This document shows, piece by piece, positions 26,303-34,065 of a stretch of DNA of 64,000 nucleotides; position 1 is the stretch's first letter, and every line of letters begins with the position of its first letter. Where the stretch lies: NCBI GenBank assembly GCA_016875395.1, contig VGRF01000001.1:280988-344987 (forward strand). Reading direction: 5' to 3'. The DNA comes from Deltaproteobacteria bacterium. Its GTDB lineage: Bacteria; Myxococcota_A; UBA9160; UBA6930. The notes under the pieces were generated by a model. The model saw only the letters and a program-made list of their open reading frames with translations, did not search any database and was not told the origin of the DNA. The translations under genes were made by a program, and so were the position numbers.

Positions 26303-26473
26303 GGGGAGACTCCTGAGCGCGGTTGTCACGCGAAGCCGCGCATCATCGCGCATCGGCGGCGCTTTGGCGGGCGGGCGTCGTTGCGCTCGGGTCGCTGGTG
26401 GGCCACGCTATCGCCTCGCTCGCGCGCCTAGACCGCCGGCCCAGTCCGCTCGCCGGCCTGAGGGGTCGAGAGC

Positions 26474-28546
26474 TCAGCTGCGCGGCGGCTGGAGCGTGAC
26501 GAGGTCGGCGAGCACGCGCACGGCTTCGTCGAGGTCGGGGCGCTTCGGCTCCTCGCTCTCGTCGTCGCCGGTGAGGCTCGGCCGCGGCGCTACGGGCGCG
26601 ACTGCTGCGGTGCGGCCCGGTGCCGGCGCGCCCCCGGGCGTCGCCTTCGCGACCGGCGGCACGGGATTCGGCGCCGCTGCGGCCTCTTCCTTCTTGCGCG
26701 CCTCTGCTTCCGCTTCTTCCTTCTCGCGGCGCTGAATCATCGTCGCGAGCTTCAGCTTGCCTGCATCGGCCGCGCGCTCTGCCAGCTCCTCGCGGATCTT
26801 CTCGTAGCCGGGCTCGCGCGACACGCGCAGCGCCGAGCGGCGCGACAGCTCCGCGATCGTCTTGTCGGTGACGGGCTCCCAGCGCGCGCGGCCGAGCGCC
26901 GCGTTCGCCGAGCGCGACAGGAACGGCGCGACGCTCTCGCTGGGCAAGGGGAAGCGCTCGTTGCTCTCTCCCACCACGTCGGGCGTGAGCAGCGAAGGCA
27001 ACACCACGTCGGCCTCGACGCCCGCGTGCTGCGTCGATGCGCCGCCAGGGCGGAAGAACATCGCGGTCGTGACCTTCAGCGCGTCGCCTTCGCGACGCGG
27101 AAGCATCGTCTGCACCGTGCCCTTCCCGAACGTCGCGGCGTCGCCGACGATCACCGCGCGGCGATAGTCCTTGAGCGCGCCCGCGACGATTTCCGACGCC
27201 GAGGCCGAGACGCGCGAGGTGAGCACGACGAGCGGGCCTACCCACGCGATGCCGCCCTCGGGATCGTCGAGCGGAAGGGTTTTGAAGCCCTCGCGCACGC
27301 CCACGATGCCGCCGTCGTGGATGAAGAAGCCGGCGATGCGCACCGCGTCCTCGAGCAGGCCGCCGCCGTTGAACGCGAGATCGAGCACGAGGCCGTCGGC
27401 CTGCTCACGGCGCGCCTGCTCGAGGAGACGCCGCACGTCGCGCGACGCGAGCCGCTCCAACGGATTGCGCGGGTCGCCGCCGCCGTAGAAGCCGGGCAGC
27501 GTCAGCACGCCGAGCTTCAGCTCGCGCGTACCGACGGTCTCCTCGCGGAACTCGAGCTTCGCGGCCTGCTCTTCGAGGTCGATCTTCGCGCGCACGATCT
27601 CGATCTGGAAGCGCTTCGGCGGCGAGCCGTCGCGCTGCACGAGCAGGCGCACCTTCGTGCCTTTCGGCCCGCGGATCAGGCGCACGATGTCGTCGAGGTC
27701 CATCTCGGCCACGTCGACGTAGTCGCCCTTCTCCTGCGCGACTTCGAGGATCTGATCGCCCTTGATCAGCGAGCCCTCGAGCTTCGCGGCGCTGCCGGGC
27801 ATCACCTCCTCGACGACGGCGACGCCTTCCTTGTCGCGCAGCTGAACGCCGATGCCTTCGAGCGAGAGACGCATCTGAATCTGGAAGTCGTCGTTGGCGC
27901 GCGGCGGGAGGTAGTTCGAGTGCGGGTCGAGCGCGCTCGCGAACGCGTCGAGCCAGCCGCCGAGCAGCTCCGTGTACTCGATCTCGCGCACGCGCTTGGT
28001 GCGGAGCTCGTAGCGCTTGATCAGGCGCTGCTTGGCTTCCTCGCGCGTGCGGCCGTCGTTCTCGAGGCCCGACATCTGGAAGTACACAGCGGCGCGCAGC
28101 TCGCGCACGCGGTCGGCCTCGGTCTTCGGCCAGCCGCGCTCGTCCGGATCGAGCACGATCTCGGCGTTCGGGTCGATCGCGAAGCTCGGGCTCGATACGA
28201 AAGCGCGCACTTCGTCTTCGAAGCGCTTGGTGCGCGCGACGAGGTCCGTGTGCAGCGCGCGCAGCTGCGTGCAGTTGCCGTTGCGGATGTCGCGGGCGGC
28301 GCGCGTCAGCTGCTCCTGGAGCCGCTTCGCTTCGGGCGCGAGGAACAGCAGCTTCTGGCCGTCGATGCGCTCGATGTAGAGCTGGGCAGTGCGGCGATCG
28401 AGCTCGCCGTCGATCGTGCTGCGGCTGCTGATGTGCGCGCGCAGGAATTGGCGCTCGAGATCGTTCACGTCGGAGCAGGCGATCTCCGCCTGAACGGCGG
28501 AGGCGAGGGCGAAGGCGCCGAAGGCGAGGACGAGGGCGTGTCGCAT
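26474..28546 (-). CDS. Carboxy-terminal processing (tail-specific) protease, family S41
   Basis: The 690-residue protein has a signal peptide (ALVLAFGAFALASAVQA), an N-terminal helical domain, a PDZ domain (GIGVQLRDKEGVAVVEEVMP, about 245-330) and an S41 catalytic domain. The Ser/Lys dyad is visible in VSASASEIVAGALKDYRRA and GDAATFGKGTVQTM. It cleaves or matures exported proteins from their C-termini in the periplasm. The last 80 or so residues are a charged, Ala/Pro-rich tail. The frame extends 70 codons upstream of ATG 28546, but the signal peptide fixes the start. It follows the glutaredoxin region's divergent gap of about 170 bases. Confidence 0.92.
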   Translation of the reverse strand: MRHALVLAFGAFALASAVQAEIACSDVNDLERQFLRAHISSRSTIDGELDRRTAQLYIERIDGQKLLFLAPEAKRLQEQLTRAARDIRNGNCTQLRALHTDLVARTKRFEDEVRAFVSSPSFAIDPNAEIVLDPDERGWPKTEADRVRELRAAVYFQMSGLENDGRTREEAKQRLIKRYELRTKRVREIEYTELLGGWLDAFASALDPHSNYLPPRANDDFQIQMRLSLEGIGVQLRDKEGVAVVEEVMPGSAAKLEGSLIKGDQILEVAQEKGDYVDVAEMDLDDIVRLIRGPKGTKVRLLVQRDGSPPKRFQIEIVRAKIDLEEQAAKLEFREETVGTRELKLGVLTLPGFYGGGDPRNPLERLASRDVRRLLEQARREQADGLVLDLAFNGGGLLEDAVRIAGFFIHDGGIVGVREGFKTLPLDDPEGGIAWVGPLVVLTSRVSASASEIVAGALKDYRRAVIVGDAATFGKGTVQTMLPRREGDALKVTTAMFFRPGGASTQHAGVEADVVLPSLLTPDVVGESNERFPLPSESVAPFLSRSANAALGRARWEPVTDKTIAELSRRSALRVSREPGYEKIREELAERAADAGKLKLATMIQRREKEEAEAEARKKEEAAAAPNPVPPVAKATPGGAPAPGRTAAVAPVAPRPSLTGDDESEEPKRPDLDEAVRVLADLVTLQPPRS

Positions 28547-28722
28547 AGGCAGACCAGCATAACGGCGTGATCTGCGGGCGAGCTGCGTGTGCATTCGGCG
28601 AAACCCTCGCGTGGCGAAGCGCTCCAGAGAACGTGCCGCCCGAGGGCGGCTGCGTGACGAAACTGACGGCGCTTCGGCAGTTCCGCCGTGCAACTCAGGC
28701 GCAGAGTTGTACCGGCGGCCAC

Positions 28723-28773
28723 TTGGGGTCTGGCACGGAATGGCGGTTTTGGCCAATTCGTGCCTGACCCCAA
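28723..28773. repeat. REP-like inverted repeat with GGGGTC ends
   Basis: The arm starting TTGGGGTCTGGCACG (28723) pairs with a right arm ending CGTGCCTGACCCCAA (28773), with one mismatch and one extra base over about 18 positions, leaving a short loop. The wording GGGGTC...GGCACG / CGTGCC...GACCCC matches a type of palindromic element I know from many proteobacteria, often linked to REP-associated (IS200-like) transposases. It lies between the start of the S41 protease gene and the stop of the gene at 28781. The remaining 170 bases of the gap hold nothing I can name. Confidence 0.7.
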
Positions 28774-28780
28774 TTGGCCT

Positions 28781-29515
28781 TCACACCTTCTCGGTGCCCG
28801 TGAAGGCGGTCTCCTCGGGCCGGCAGACGAAGCGGATCGCGGGGATCGCGATGTCGGCGAGCGTGATCGAGGCGGAGACGGGGTAGTAGGGATCGAGGCG
28901 CGGGTCGCCCCAGGCGGCGGGCGCGAACGCCGAGAGCTTCGGGCGCAGGCGCTCGGCGCGCTTGGGCGTGAACTCGGGGTCGACCTGCACGAGCCGCCAG
29001 CCGCGCGGCGTGTCGGCGAGGTTGAGCGTGCCGGAGAACTGAACGTCGCCGGCCGCGAGCGGGTCGGGGTCGGCGCCCTCGAACGCGAGGATCGTGTCGC
29101 CGCCGCGCGCGACCTCGAGGAGCACGGTGTCGTAGGCGCGCTGCCAGCGGATCTCGGCCGTGAGCGCGGGGAAGCCGAAGCCCGCGCTGAGCGCGCTCGC
29201 AGCGGCGGCGTTGTCGCACGCCGCGCCGGTGACGAAGCCGCGCGGGCGCACGCCGCTGCGCGTCTGCGCGCGCGCCATCACAAGCGAGAACGCGCCCCAC
29301 GGCGACTCGGGGCAGCGCCATGCCTGCAGCACGAGCGCGGGCGGAATCGTGGGATGCAGGCCCGCGGGCACGATGCACTCGCGCGCGGAGGTGGGCATCT
29401 CGAACATCGCCTGCACGATCTCGACGCGCGGCAGCGCGACGGGCGCGGCGTCGAACGCCGGCAGCTTCGGGCGGCGCGCCTTCAGGTCCTCGAGCCTCGC
29501 GGTCCCCGTGATCAC
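28781..29515 (-). CDS. Acetoacetate decarboxylase-like protein
   Basis: The 244-residue product has the beta-rich layout of the acetoacetate-decarboxylase superfamily: VEIVQAMFEMP near the N-terminus, LHPTIPPALVLQAWRC, SLVMARAQTRSGVRPRGF, then FGFPALTAEIRW, and a C-terminal ASITLADIAIPAIRFVC. I could not see the active-site Lys context of true acetoacetate decarboxylase, so the reaction is uncertain. GTG 29515 overlaps the TGA of the LLM oxidoreductase gene (GTGA). The two probably act in the same catabolic pathway. Confidence 0.7.
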   Translation of the reverse strand: MITGTARLEDLKARRPKLPAFDAAPVALPRVEIVQAMFEMPTSARECIVPAGLHPTIPPALVLQAWRCPESPWGAFSLVMARAQTRSGVRPRGFVTGAACDNAAAASALSAGFGFPALTAEIRWQRAYDTVLLEVARGGDTILAFEGADPDPLAAGDVQFSGTLNLADTPRGWRLVQVDPEFTPKRAERLRPKLSAFAPAAWGDPRLDPYYPVSASITLADIAIPAIRFVCRPEETAFTGTEKV

Positions 29516-30633
29516 GCGCGCACCTCCGCGGCGCGCGCGGGAGCGAGCGCGTCGTGCTTCGTGAAGTGCGGCATCACTTCTTTCGCGAACAGGCGCAGCG
29601 AATCGAGCACCGCCTGCTGCGGCACGACTTCCATCCCGTTCAGCAGGAAGTTCACGCCGGTCACGCCGATCGACTCCCAGCGCTTGATCGCGTCGATGCA
29701 GTGCTTGGGGTCGCCGATGCAGAGGCCCTCGGGGAGCGCGACGCCCTCGCTCGGGTTCGTCGCCTGCGACGCCGAGCTTGGCGCGAGGTTCGCGAGCGAC
29801 TGATACGCGCGCGTCGGAAACGCCTCGCGCGTCCACAACAAGTGCGAGTTCGCCACCGAGAACGTGCCCAGGAAGCGCATGCCGACGTCGGCCGCGCGCT
29901 TCCGATCCTCGTGGCAGTAGAGAAAGTTCAGCGTCGCGACCTGATCGTTCACCACGCTCGAGACGGGGTTGCACTGCTGGATGCGGCGGTGGAACTCGCG
30001 CGTGCGGCGCTCTTGCTCCTGGTAGCTCGCGGCCGAGACGCCCAGGCAGCCGATGCCGCGCTCGGCGGCGTCGAGCTCGGTGCCGGGGCTCGTGACCGTC
30101 ACCCACAGCGGCGGGTGCGGGTCCTGCACGCACTTCGGCAGGATGTTGCGCTCCGGCATCGAGAAGCAGCGCCCGTTCCAGCGCACGGGCTCGCGCTTCC
30201 ACAGCACAGGCAGCGCGCGCACGAACTCGTCCCAGGTCTTCTTCGTGTCGTCCGGATTCACCTGGAATCCGCCCAGCTCCGTCCACGTCGACGAGCGCGC
30301 CGTGCCGAGCTCGAGGCGACCGTTCGAGAGCAGGTCGAGCACGGCGGCGCGCTCGGCCACGCGAATCGGGTGGTTCATCTCCGGAACGCACACCACAGCC
30401 CCATGGCCTACTCGAATCCGTTTGGTCTGCATCGCAACCGCGGTGAGAAACAGCTCCGGCGCGGAGCAGTGCGAGTACTCCTCGAGGAAGTGGTGCTCGA
30501 CGGCCCAGGCCCAGTGAAAGCCGAGCTCGTCGGCGACGCGGCACTGCTCGAGCGCGTTCTCGTAGACCTGGCGCTCGATGGCGGTGCTGAAGGGTCGCGG
30601 GACGGACAGCTCGAAGAAGATCCCAAACTTCAT
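29512..30633 (-). CDS. LLM-class flavin-dependent oxidoreductase (luciferase-like)
   Basis: A 373-residue TIM-barrel monooxygenase-type protein. Landmarks are MKFGIFFELSVPRP, ADELGFHWAWAVEHHFLEEY, IRVGHGAVVCVPEMNHPIRVAERAA in outline, LELGTARSS, and PLWVTVTSPGTELDAAERG. Family members use FMN or F420 to oxidise small organic compounds; the EHHF motif is typical. No substrate can be inferred. The frame continues upstream of ATG 30633 without homology. First gene of a two-gene unit with the decarboxylase-like gene, divergent from the PAS membrane protein with a gap of about 145 bases. Confidence 0.9.
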   Translation of the reverse strand: MKFGIFFELSVPRPFSTAIERQVYENALEQCRVADELGFHWAWAVEHHFLEEYSHCSAPELFLTAVAMQTKRIRVGHGAVVCVPEMNHPIRVAERAAVLDLLSNGRLELGTARSSTWTELGGFQVNPDDTKKTWDEFVRALPVLWKREPVRWNGRCFSMPERNILPKCVQDPHPPLWVTVTSPGTELDAAERGIGCLGVSAASYQEQERRTREFHRRIQQCNPVSSVVNDQVATLNFLYCHEDRKRAADVGMRFLGTFSVANSHLLWTREAFPTRAYQSLANLAPSSASQATNPSEGVALPEGLCIGDPKHCIDAIKRWESIGVTGVNFLLNGMEVVPQQAVLDSLRLFAKEVMPHFTKHDALAPARAAEVRA

Positions 30634-30779
30634 GCGCGCTCCGCGGGGGTGAGGCGCGGAGCGTAAGTCAGCCGCGCGGGTGACTGCTCGGCTCGACTGC
30701 GATCGCTCGCATCTGTGCCGTTTTTCGTCACCTCGCCTCGTGGGCGCCATACGTACCTCGCGAGGAGCCACGCTTCCGG

Positions 30780-31844
30780 ATGAGTGCAGCCAGCGACGAC
30801 AAGCCAAAGCCGGCGCGCGCGTTTCGGATCCCGCTCTGGGACGAGTACGGGCAGGCGCAGCGCTTCGCCGGAATCGTCGGGGTGCTCGCGCTCGGCGGCG
30901 CGGTGCTGCGCGCATTTCTCGGCGAGCCCCTCATCGCAGCGACCTGCGCCGCATTCGGTGCCGGCCTGCTGGCCCTGTGCATCGCGTCGGACCGCGCCGG
31001 CTCTGCTCGCACGCTCGGCCACGGCGCGGCTTTGCTGATGAACTCCGCGGCCTGCTCCCTGCTCGTCCTCACCGGCGGCCGGAGCTTCGCCGCGGCGGCT
31101 CTGCTCGCCGGGGCGCCTGCGGTCGCCGCGCTCTGGGGCAGCTTGCGCGCGGGCTGGTTCTTCTTGATCGCCGCATGCGCGGTCGCGGGAATCGTGCTGC
31201 GCTTCGTGTCGCCGGAAGCATTCCCCGGGAATCAGCCGTGGCTGCAGGTGAACCACGCCGCCTGGTTGGTCGCGCCGGCGGCCGTGGCGTTTCTGATGCT
31301 CGCGCGCGCGTGGAAACGCTCCCACGCGGAGTGGCGCGACGAGGTCGCGGCAGCGCACGCAGTCCTCGCTGCCAGCGAGGCTCGTTTCCGCGCGTACGTC
31401 GAGAACGCGCACGACGTGACCGCAGAGCTGAGCGACCGCGGTGAGGTGCTGTTCGTGAGCGCGGCGCAGGAGTCGCGCTTCGCGGTGCCCATCTCGAAGA
31501 TGCTCGGCACGCTCGGCGGCGATTACGTCCATCGCGACGACTACAAGACCGCTCTCGCGTGCTTCAAGACCGCCGCGACGGGCAAGCCCGTGACGAGCGG
31601 GGCCATCCGATACCGCTCGCCGCGCGGCGGCTGGCGCTGGATGCGCGTCGCGGTGAACTCGTATCGAACGGCGGCCGGAGAGCTCCGCTTCGTCGTGCAG
31701 GCTCGCGACGTCAGCGCGGAGCAAGAGCTGAGCATCGCGCGCGAGGCGCGCATCGCGGAGCTCGCGGAGAAGCTCGCACGCGCCGAGGCGCTGCTATCTC
31801 AGACCCCGAGCGCTCGTGAGCCGGAGCTGGCGAAGGCTCTCTGA
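30780..31844 (+). CDS. Membrane-bound PAS-domain protein without an output domain
   Basis: The 354-residue protein has about six hydrophobic segments (about 28-180), a short linker, and one PAS domain of PAS_3 type (about 198-325; SEARFRAYVENAHDVTAELSDRG, then SPRGGWRWMRVAVNSYR). It ends in a predicted coiled coil (ARIAELAEKLARAEALL). No kinase, cyclase or DNA-binding part follows, and the next gene starts right at its end in another frame, so this looks like a sensor that signals through a partner, or a truncated kinase. I see no kinase remnant downstream. Divergent from the LLM gene. Confidence 0.8.
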   Translation: MSAASDDKPKPARAFRIPLWDEYGQAQRFAGIVGVLALGGAVLRAFLGEPLIAATCAAFGAGLLALCIASDRAGSARTLGHGAALLMNSAACSLLVLTGGRSFAAAALLAGAPAVAALWGSLRAGWFFLIAACAVAGIVLRFVSPEAFPGNQPWLQVNHAAWLVAPAAVAFLMLARAWKRSHAEWRDEVAAAHAVLAASEARFRAYVENAHDVTAELSDRGEVLFVSAAQESRFAVPISKMLGTLGGDYVHRDDYKTALACFKTAATGKPVTSGAIRYRSPRGGWRWMRVAVNSYRTAAGELRFVVQARDVSAEQELSIAREARIAELAEKLARAEALLSQTPSAREPELAKAL

Positions 31845-31872
31845 CGCGCGCTTTCAGGCGGTGGAATCGCGG

Positions 31873-32898
31873 ATGAGCTGGCTACCGGAGCGAGCGGAAG
31901 GCGCGAGCGAGTTCGAGCGCGCGTTCCGCCTGCGCGAGAACCTCTACGAAGCGTGGGCCGAGCTCGCAGCGCTGTCGTGGACGAAGCGCCTCGCGCCGCC
32001 CGTGATTCTGCAGCTGCTGCAGCTGCGCGTGCGGCAGCTGCATTCCGTCCCGCTCGGAACGCACCGCATGAGCGAGGCCGTCGACGAGGGCTGGGACGAG
32101 ACCCGCGTCGCGGAGCTCGCCGCGTGGTGGAAGAGCGCGCGCTTCGACGAAACGGAGCGCGCGTGCCTGCGCCTCGCGGAGCAGTTCGTGCTCGACGCGA
32201 AGGGCATCGGCGAAGCGGAAGTCGCGCCGGTGCGCGGCGCGCTCGGGGACGCCACGGTCGTCGCGCTGGTGGAAGCCCTCGCGATCTTCGATGGCTTCAC
32301 GCGCTTTCAGAAGATGCTCGGCATCGCCGAGGCACGCGGCGCTTCGCCGCCGAGCAGGCGCCGCGAGCCGCGCGTGGTGGCGCAGCCATCGATGCGCATC
32401 GCGCTGCCAAAGCAACTAGGGACCGACGCGATCTCGGGCAGCGCGCTCGCGCATCAGCCCGAAGCGCTCGCGGCGTTCATGAAGCTGTACGGCACGCTCT
32501 GGAGCCGCGGCCTGCTCGATCACTCGACCAAGGAGATGGCGCGCATCCGCAGCGCGCGCACCGTCGACTGCGGCTTTTGAAAGAGCGCGCGCTTCGCAGG
32601 TGCGAAGCAGGAAGGGCTCACGGAGGCCGTCGTCGACAAGATCCGCGATGACTTCGCGGCGAGCGATCTCACGCCCCGCCAGAAGCTCGTGCTCGCGTGG
32701 ACCGACGCGTTCCTCGCGGACGCCGAGGCCACGCCCGCGCTGCAGCGTGAAGCGCTCGCGCATTTCACGCCCGCGCAACTGGTCGAGCTCGCGGCGGCCA
32801 ACGCGATCTTCATGGGCTTCAGCAAGATCGCGCTCGCGCTCGGCGACGTGCCCGACGACATGCCGCTGATGGAGCAGGCGACGCCGGACTTGGCGTGA
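31873..32898 (+). CDS. AhpD/carboxymuconolactone-decarboxylase-like selenoprotein with CxxU motif
   Basis: Reading through one in-frame TGA (32578-32580) gives a 341-residue protein made of two AhpD-like domains. The second domain has DHSTKEMARIRSARTVDCGF-U, so the redox motif is C233-G-F-U236 where relatives have CxxC. The frame continues with KSARFAGAKQEGLTEAVV and a full AhpD-type tail (LTPRQKLVLAWTDAFL, AANAIFMGFSKIALALG). The first domain (about 1-160) keeps the fold (ERACLRLAEQFVLDAKG) but has no CxxC. AhpD-like proteins with Sec are a known bacterial selenoprotein group; a disulphide-reductase or peroxidase-partner role fits. GTG 31816, overlapping the PAS gene, is an alternative start. 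Confidence 0.9.
32581..32608 (+). promoter_or_regulatory. Candidate bacterial SECIS hairpin of the AhpD-like selenoprotein
   Basis: Ten bases after the TGA, GCTTCGCA (32591-32598) pairs perfectly with TGCGAAGC (32601-32608). In practice the loop is AGGT on a 7-bp stem, with its Gs 19-20 bases after the UGA. Position inside the coding sequence, distance and loop G agree with bacterial SECIS elements. The stem sequence differs from that of the other selenoprotein gene, as expected when it also encodes protein. Confidence 0.72.
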
Positions 32899-32908
32899 GG
32901 GAGGAGCG

Positions 32909-33463
32909 ATGCGAGAGTTGTTATTGGCCGCGCTGCTCGCGTTGACGGCGAGCAGCGCACGCGCAGAGGACGCGAAGCGGAGCGAGCCCTTCGTGGGCGG
33001 GCTCAACCGGGTCGCGGGTGAGGCGCCGCGGCCCGTGCGCAACGACGCGCATCAGCCGGGCCGCGAGGTCGTCACGCTGCGGTACTTCAAGATCAAGGCG
33101 GGCACGTTCCCGGAGTTCCTCGCCGCGAGCCGCGACCAGGTCTGGCCGTACTTCGAGAAGCTCGGCGCGCGCGTGATCGGCATGTGGCGCGTCGTGCCGC
33201 CGCCGGGCGCGAAGGCGGATGCGCGCGACTACGACGAGGTCTACCTCGCGACGCGCTACGCGAGCGCCGCGCACTGGGCCGCGACGCGCGACACCGCGCT
33301 GCACGGCGGCAACGGCCCCGACTTCGAGGAATGCCAACGCGGCCTCGCGTTCCGCGCGAGCGTCACGCTCGCGAGCCACGTCGTCTTCCTCGAAGGCGAA
33401 ATGGCGCCCGGCGGGCCCTACTTCATGCCGGGGCTCGACGAGAGCTACGAGCGCGTGGAGTGA
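32909..33463 (+). CDS. Exported NIPSNAP-like protein
   Basis: The 184-residue product has a signal peptide (LLLAALLALTASSARAED) and a domain of about 110 residues that looks like a dimeric alpha/beta barrel (VVTLRYFKIKAGTFPEFLAA, then YDEVYLATRYASAAHWAATR). This resembles NIPSNAP or stress-responsive barrel proteins, whose roles are mostly unknown. A GAGGAG ribosome site precedes the ATG. It follows the selenoprotein gene by 10 bases and is likely co-transcribed with it. Confidence 0.75.
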   Translation: MRELLLAALLALTASSARAEDAKRSEPFVGGLNRVAGEAPRPVRNDAHQPGREVVTLRYFKIKAGTFPEFLAASRDQVWPYFEKLGARVIGMWRVVPPPGAKADARDYDEVYLATRYASAAHWAATRDTALHGGNGPDFEECQRGLAFRASVTLASHVVFLEGEMAPGGPYFMPGLDESYERVE

Positions 33464-33552
33464 AGGCGACATCGCGCCGCGCGGTTCGAGCGCCGAGCCG
33501 CTACTCAATGCCGCGCGACACGCGCCGACAGGACACCCGAAGGAGAGCCTCG

Positions 33553-34035
33553 ATGGAATCGGTCGATCGCCGCAGCGTCCTGACGGGCGCCATGGCAGCC
33601 GCGCTCGCACTCGCTTCCTCGCGCGCGAGCGGGGCGCCGCAGCACGATTCGAACGCAGGGCACGGCCCCGCCGCGCCGGCGGCGGCACGCGACCCGAAGA
33701 TCGCGGCCGCAGCGGACGCCGCGCTGGCGTGCTTCGCCGCCGCCGAGCGCTGTGTCGCGCACTGCGTCGATTTGCTCGGACGCGGCGACGCCGCGCTCGC
33801 GCGCTGCCTCGTACGCTCGCTCGACACGGCCGACGCCTGCGCGGTGCTCGCGCGGCTCGCGAGTCGCGCCGCGAGTGGGAGCGCCGAGCTGCGCGCGTTC
33901 GCGAGCGCCTGTGCCGGGTACTGCCGTGCGTGCGCGGAGGAGTGCCGCGAGCACGCGAAGCATCACGCCGCGTGCGCGGAGTGCCTCGACGCCTGCGAGA
34001 AGTGCGCGGCCGCCTGCGACGCGCTCGCCGCCTGA
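33553..34035 (+). CDS. Cys-rich four-helix-bundle copper-storage-like protein (Csp type, DUF326-like)
   Basis: The 160-residue product begins with a likely Tat signal (DRRSVLTGAMAAALALASS), so it should be exported folded. The mature part is almost all helical and has 14 Cys, mostly spaced as CxxxC or CxxC on helix faces (ERCVAHCVDLL, AGYCRACAEECREHAKH, CAECLDACEKCAAACD). This is the pattern of Csp copper-storage proteins and DUF326 relatives, whose Cys-lined bundles bind many Cu(I) ions. An AGGAG ribosome site precedes ATG. It is 30 bases before the convergent PepSY gene, and it may buffer copper for cuproproteins such as the cupredoxin fusion at 5830. Confidence 0.88.
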   Translation: MESVDRRSVLTGAMAAALALASSRASGAPQHDSNAGHGPAAPAAARDPKIAAAADAALACFAAAERCVAHCVDLLGRGDAALARCLVRSLDTADACAVLARLASRAASGSAELRAFASACAGYCRACAEECREHAKHHAACAECLDACEKCAAACDALAA

Positions 34036-34065
34036 GCCGTCGGTTCGGTCCGGATCTCGGACGTG

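Noticed and set aside
30780..31844. PAS membrane protein as the front half of a frameshifted histidine kinase
   Set aside because: No H-box, N-box or G-box text appears in any frame downstream; the next frame is an AhpD-like selenoprotein.
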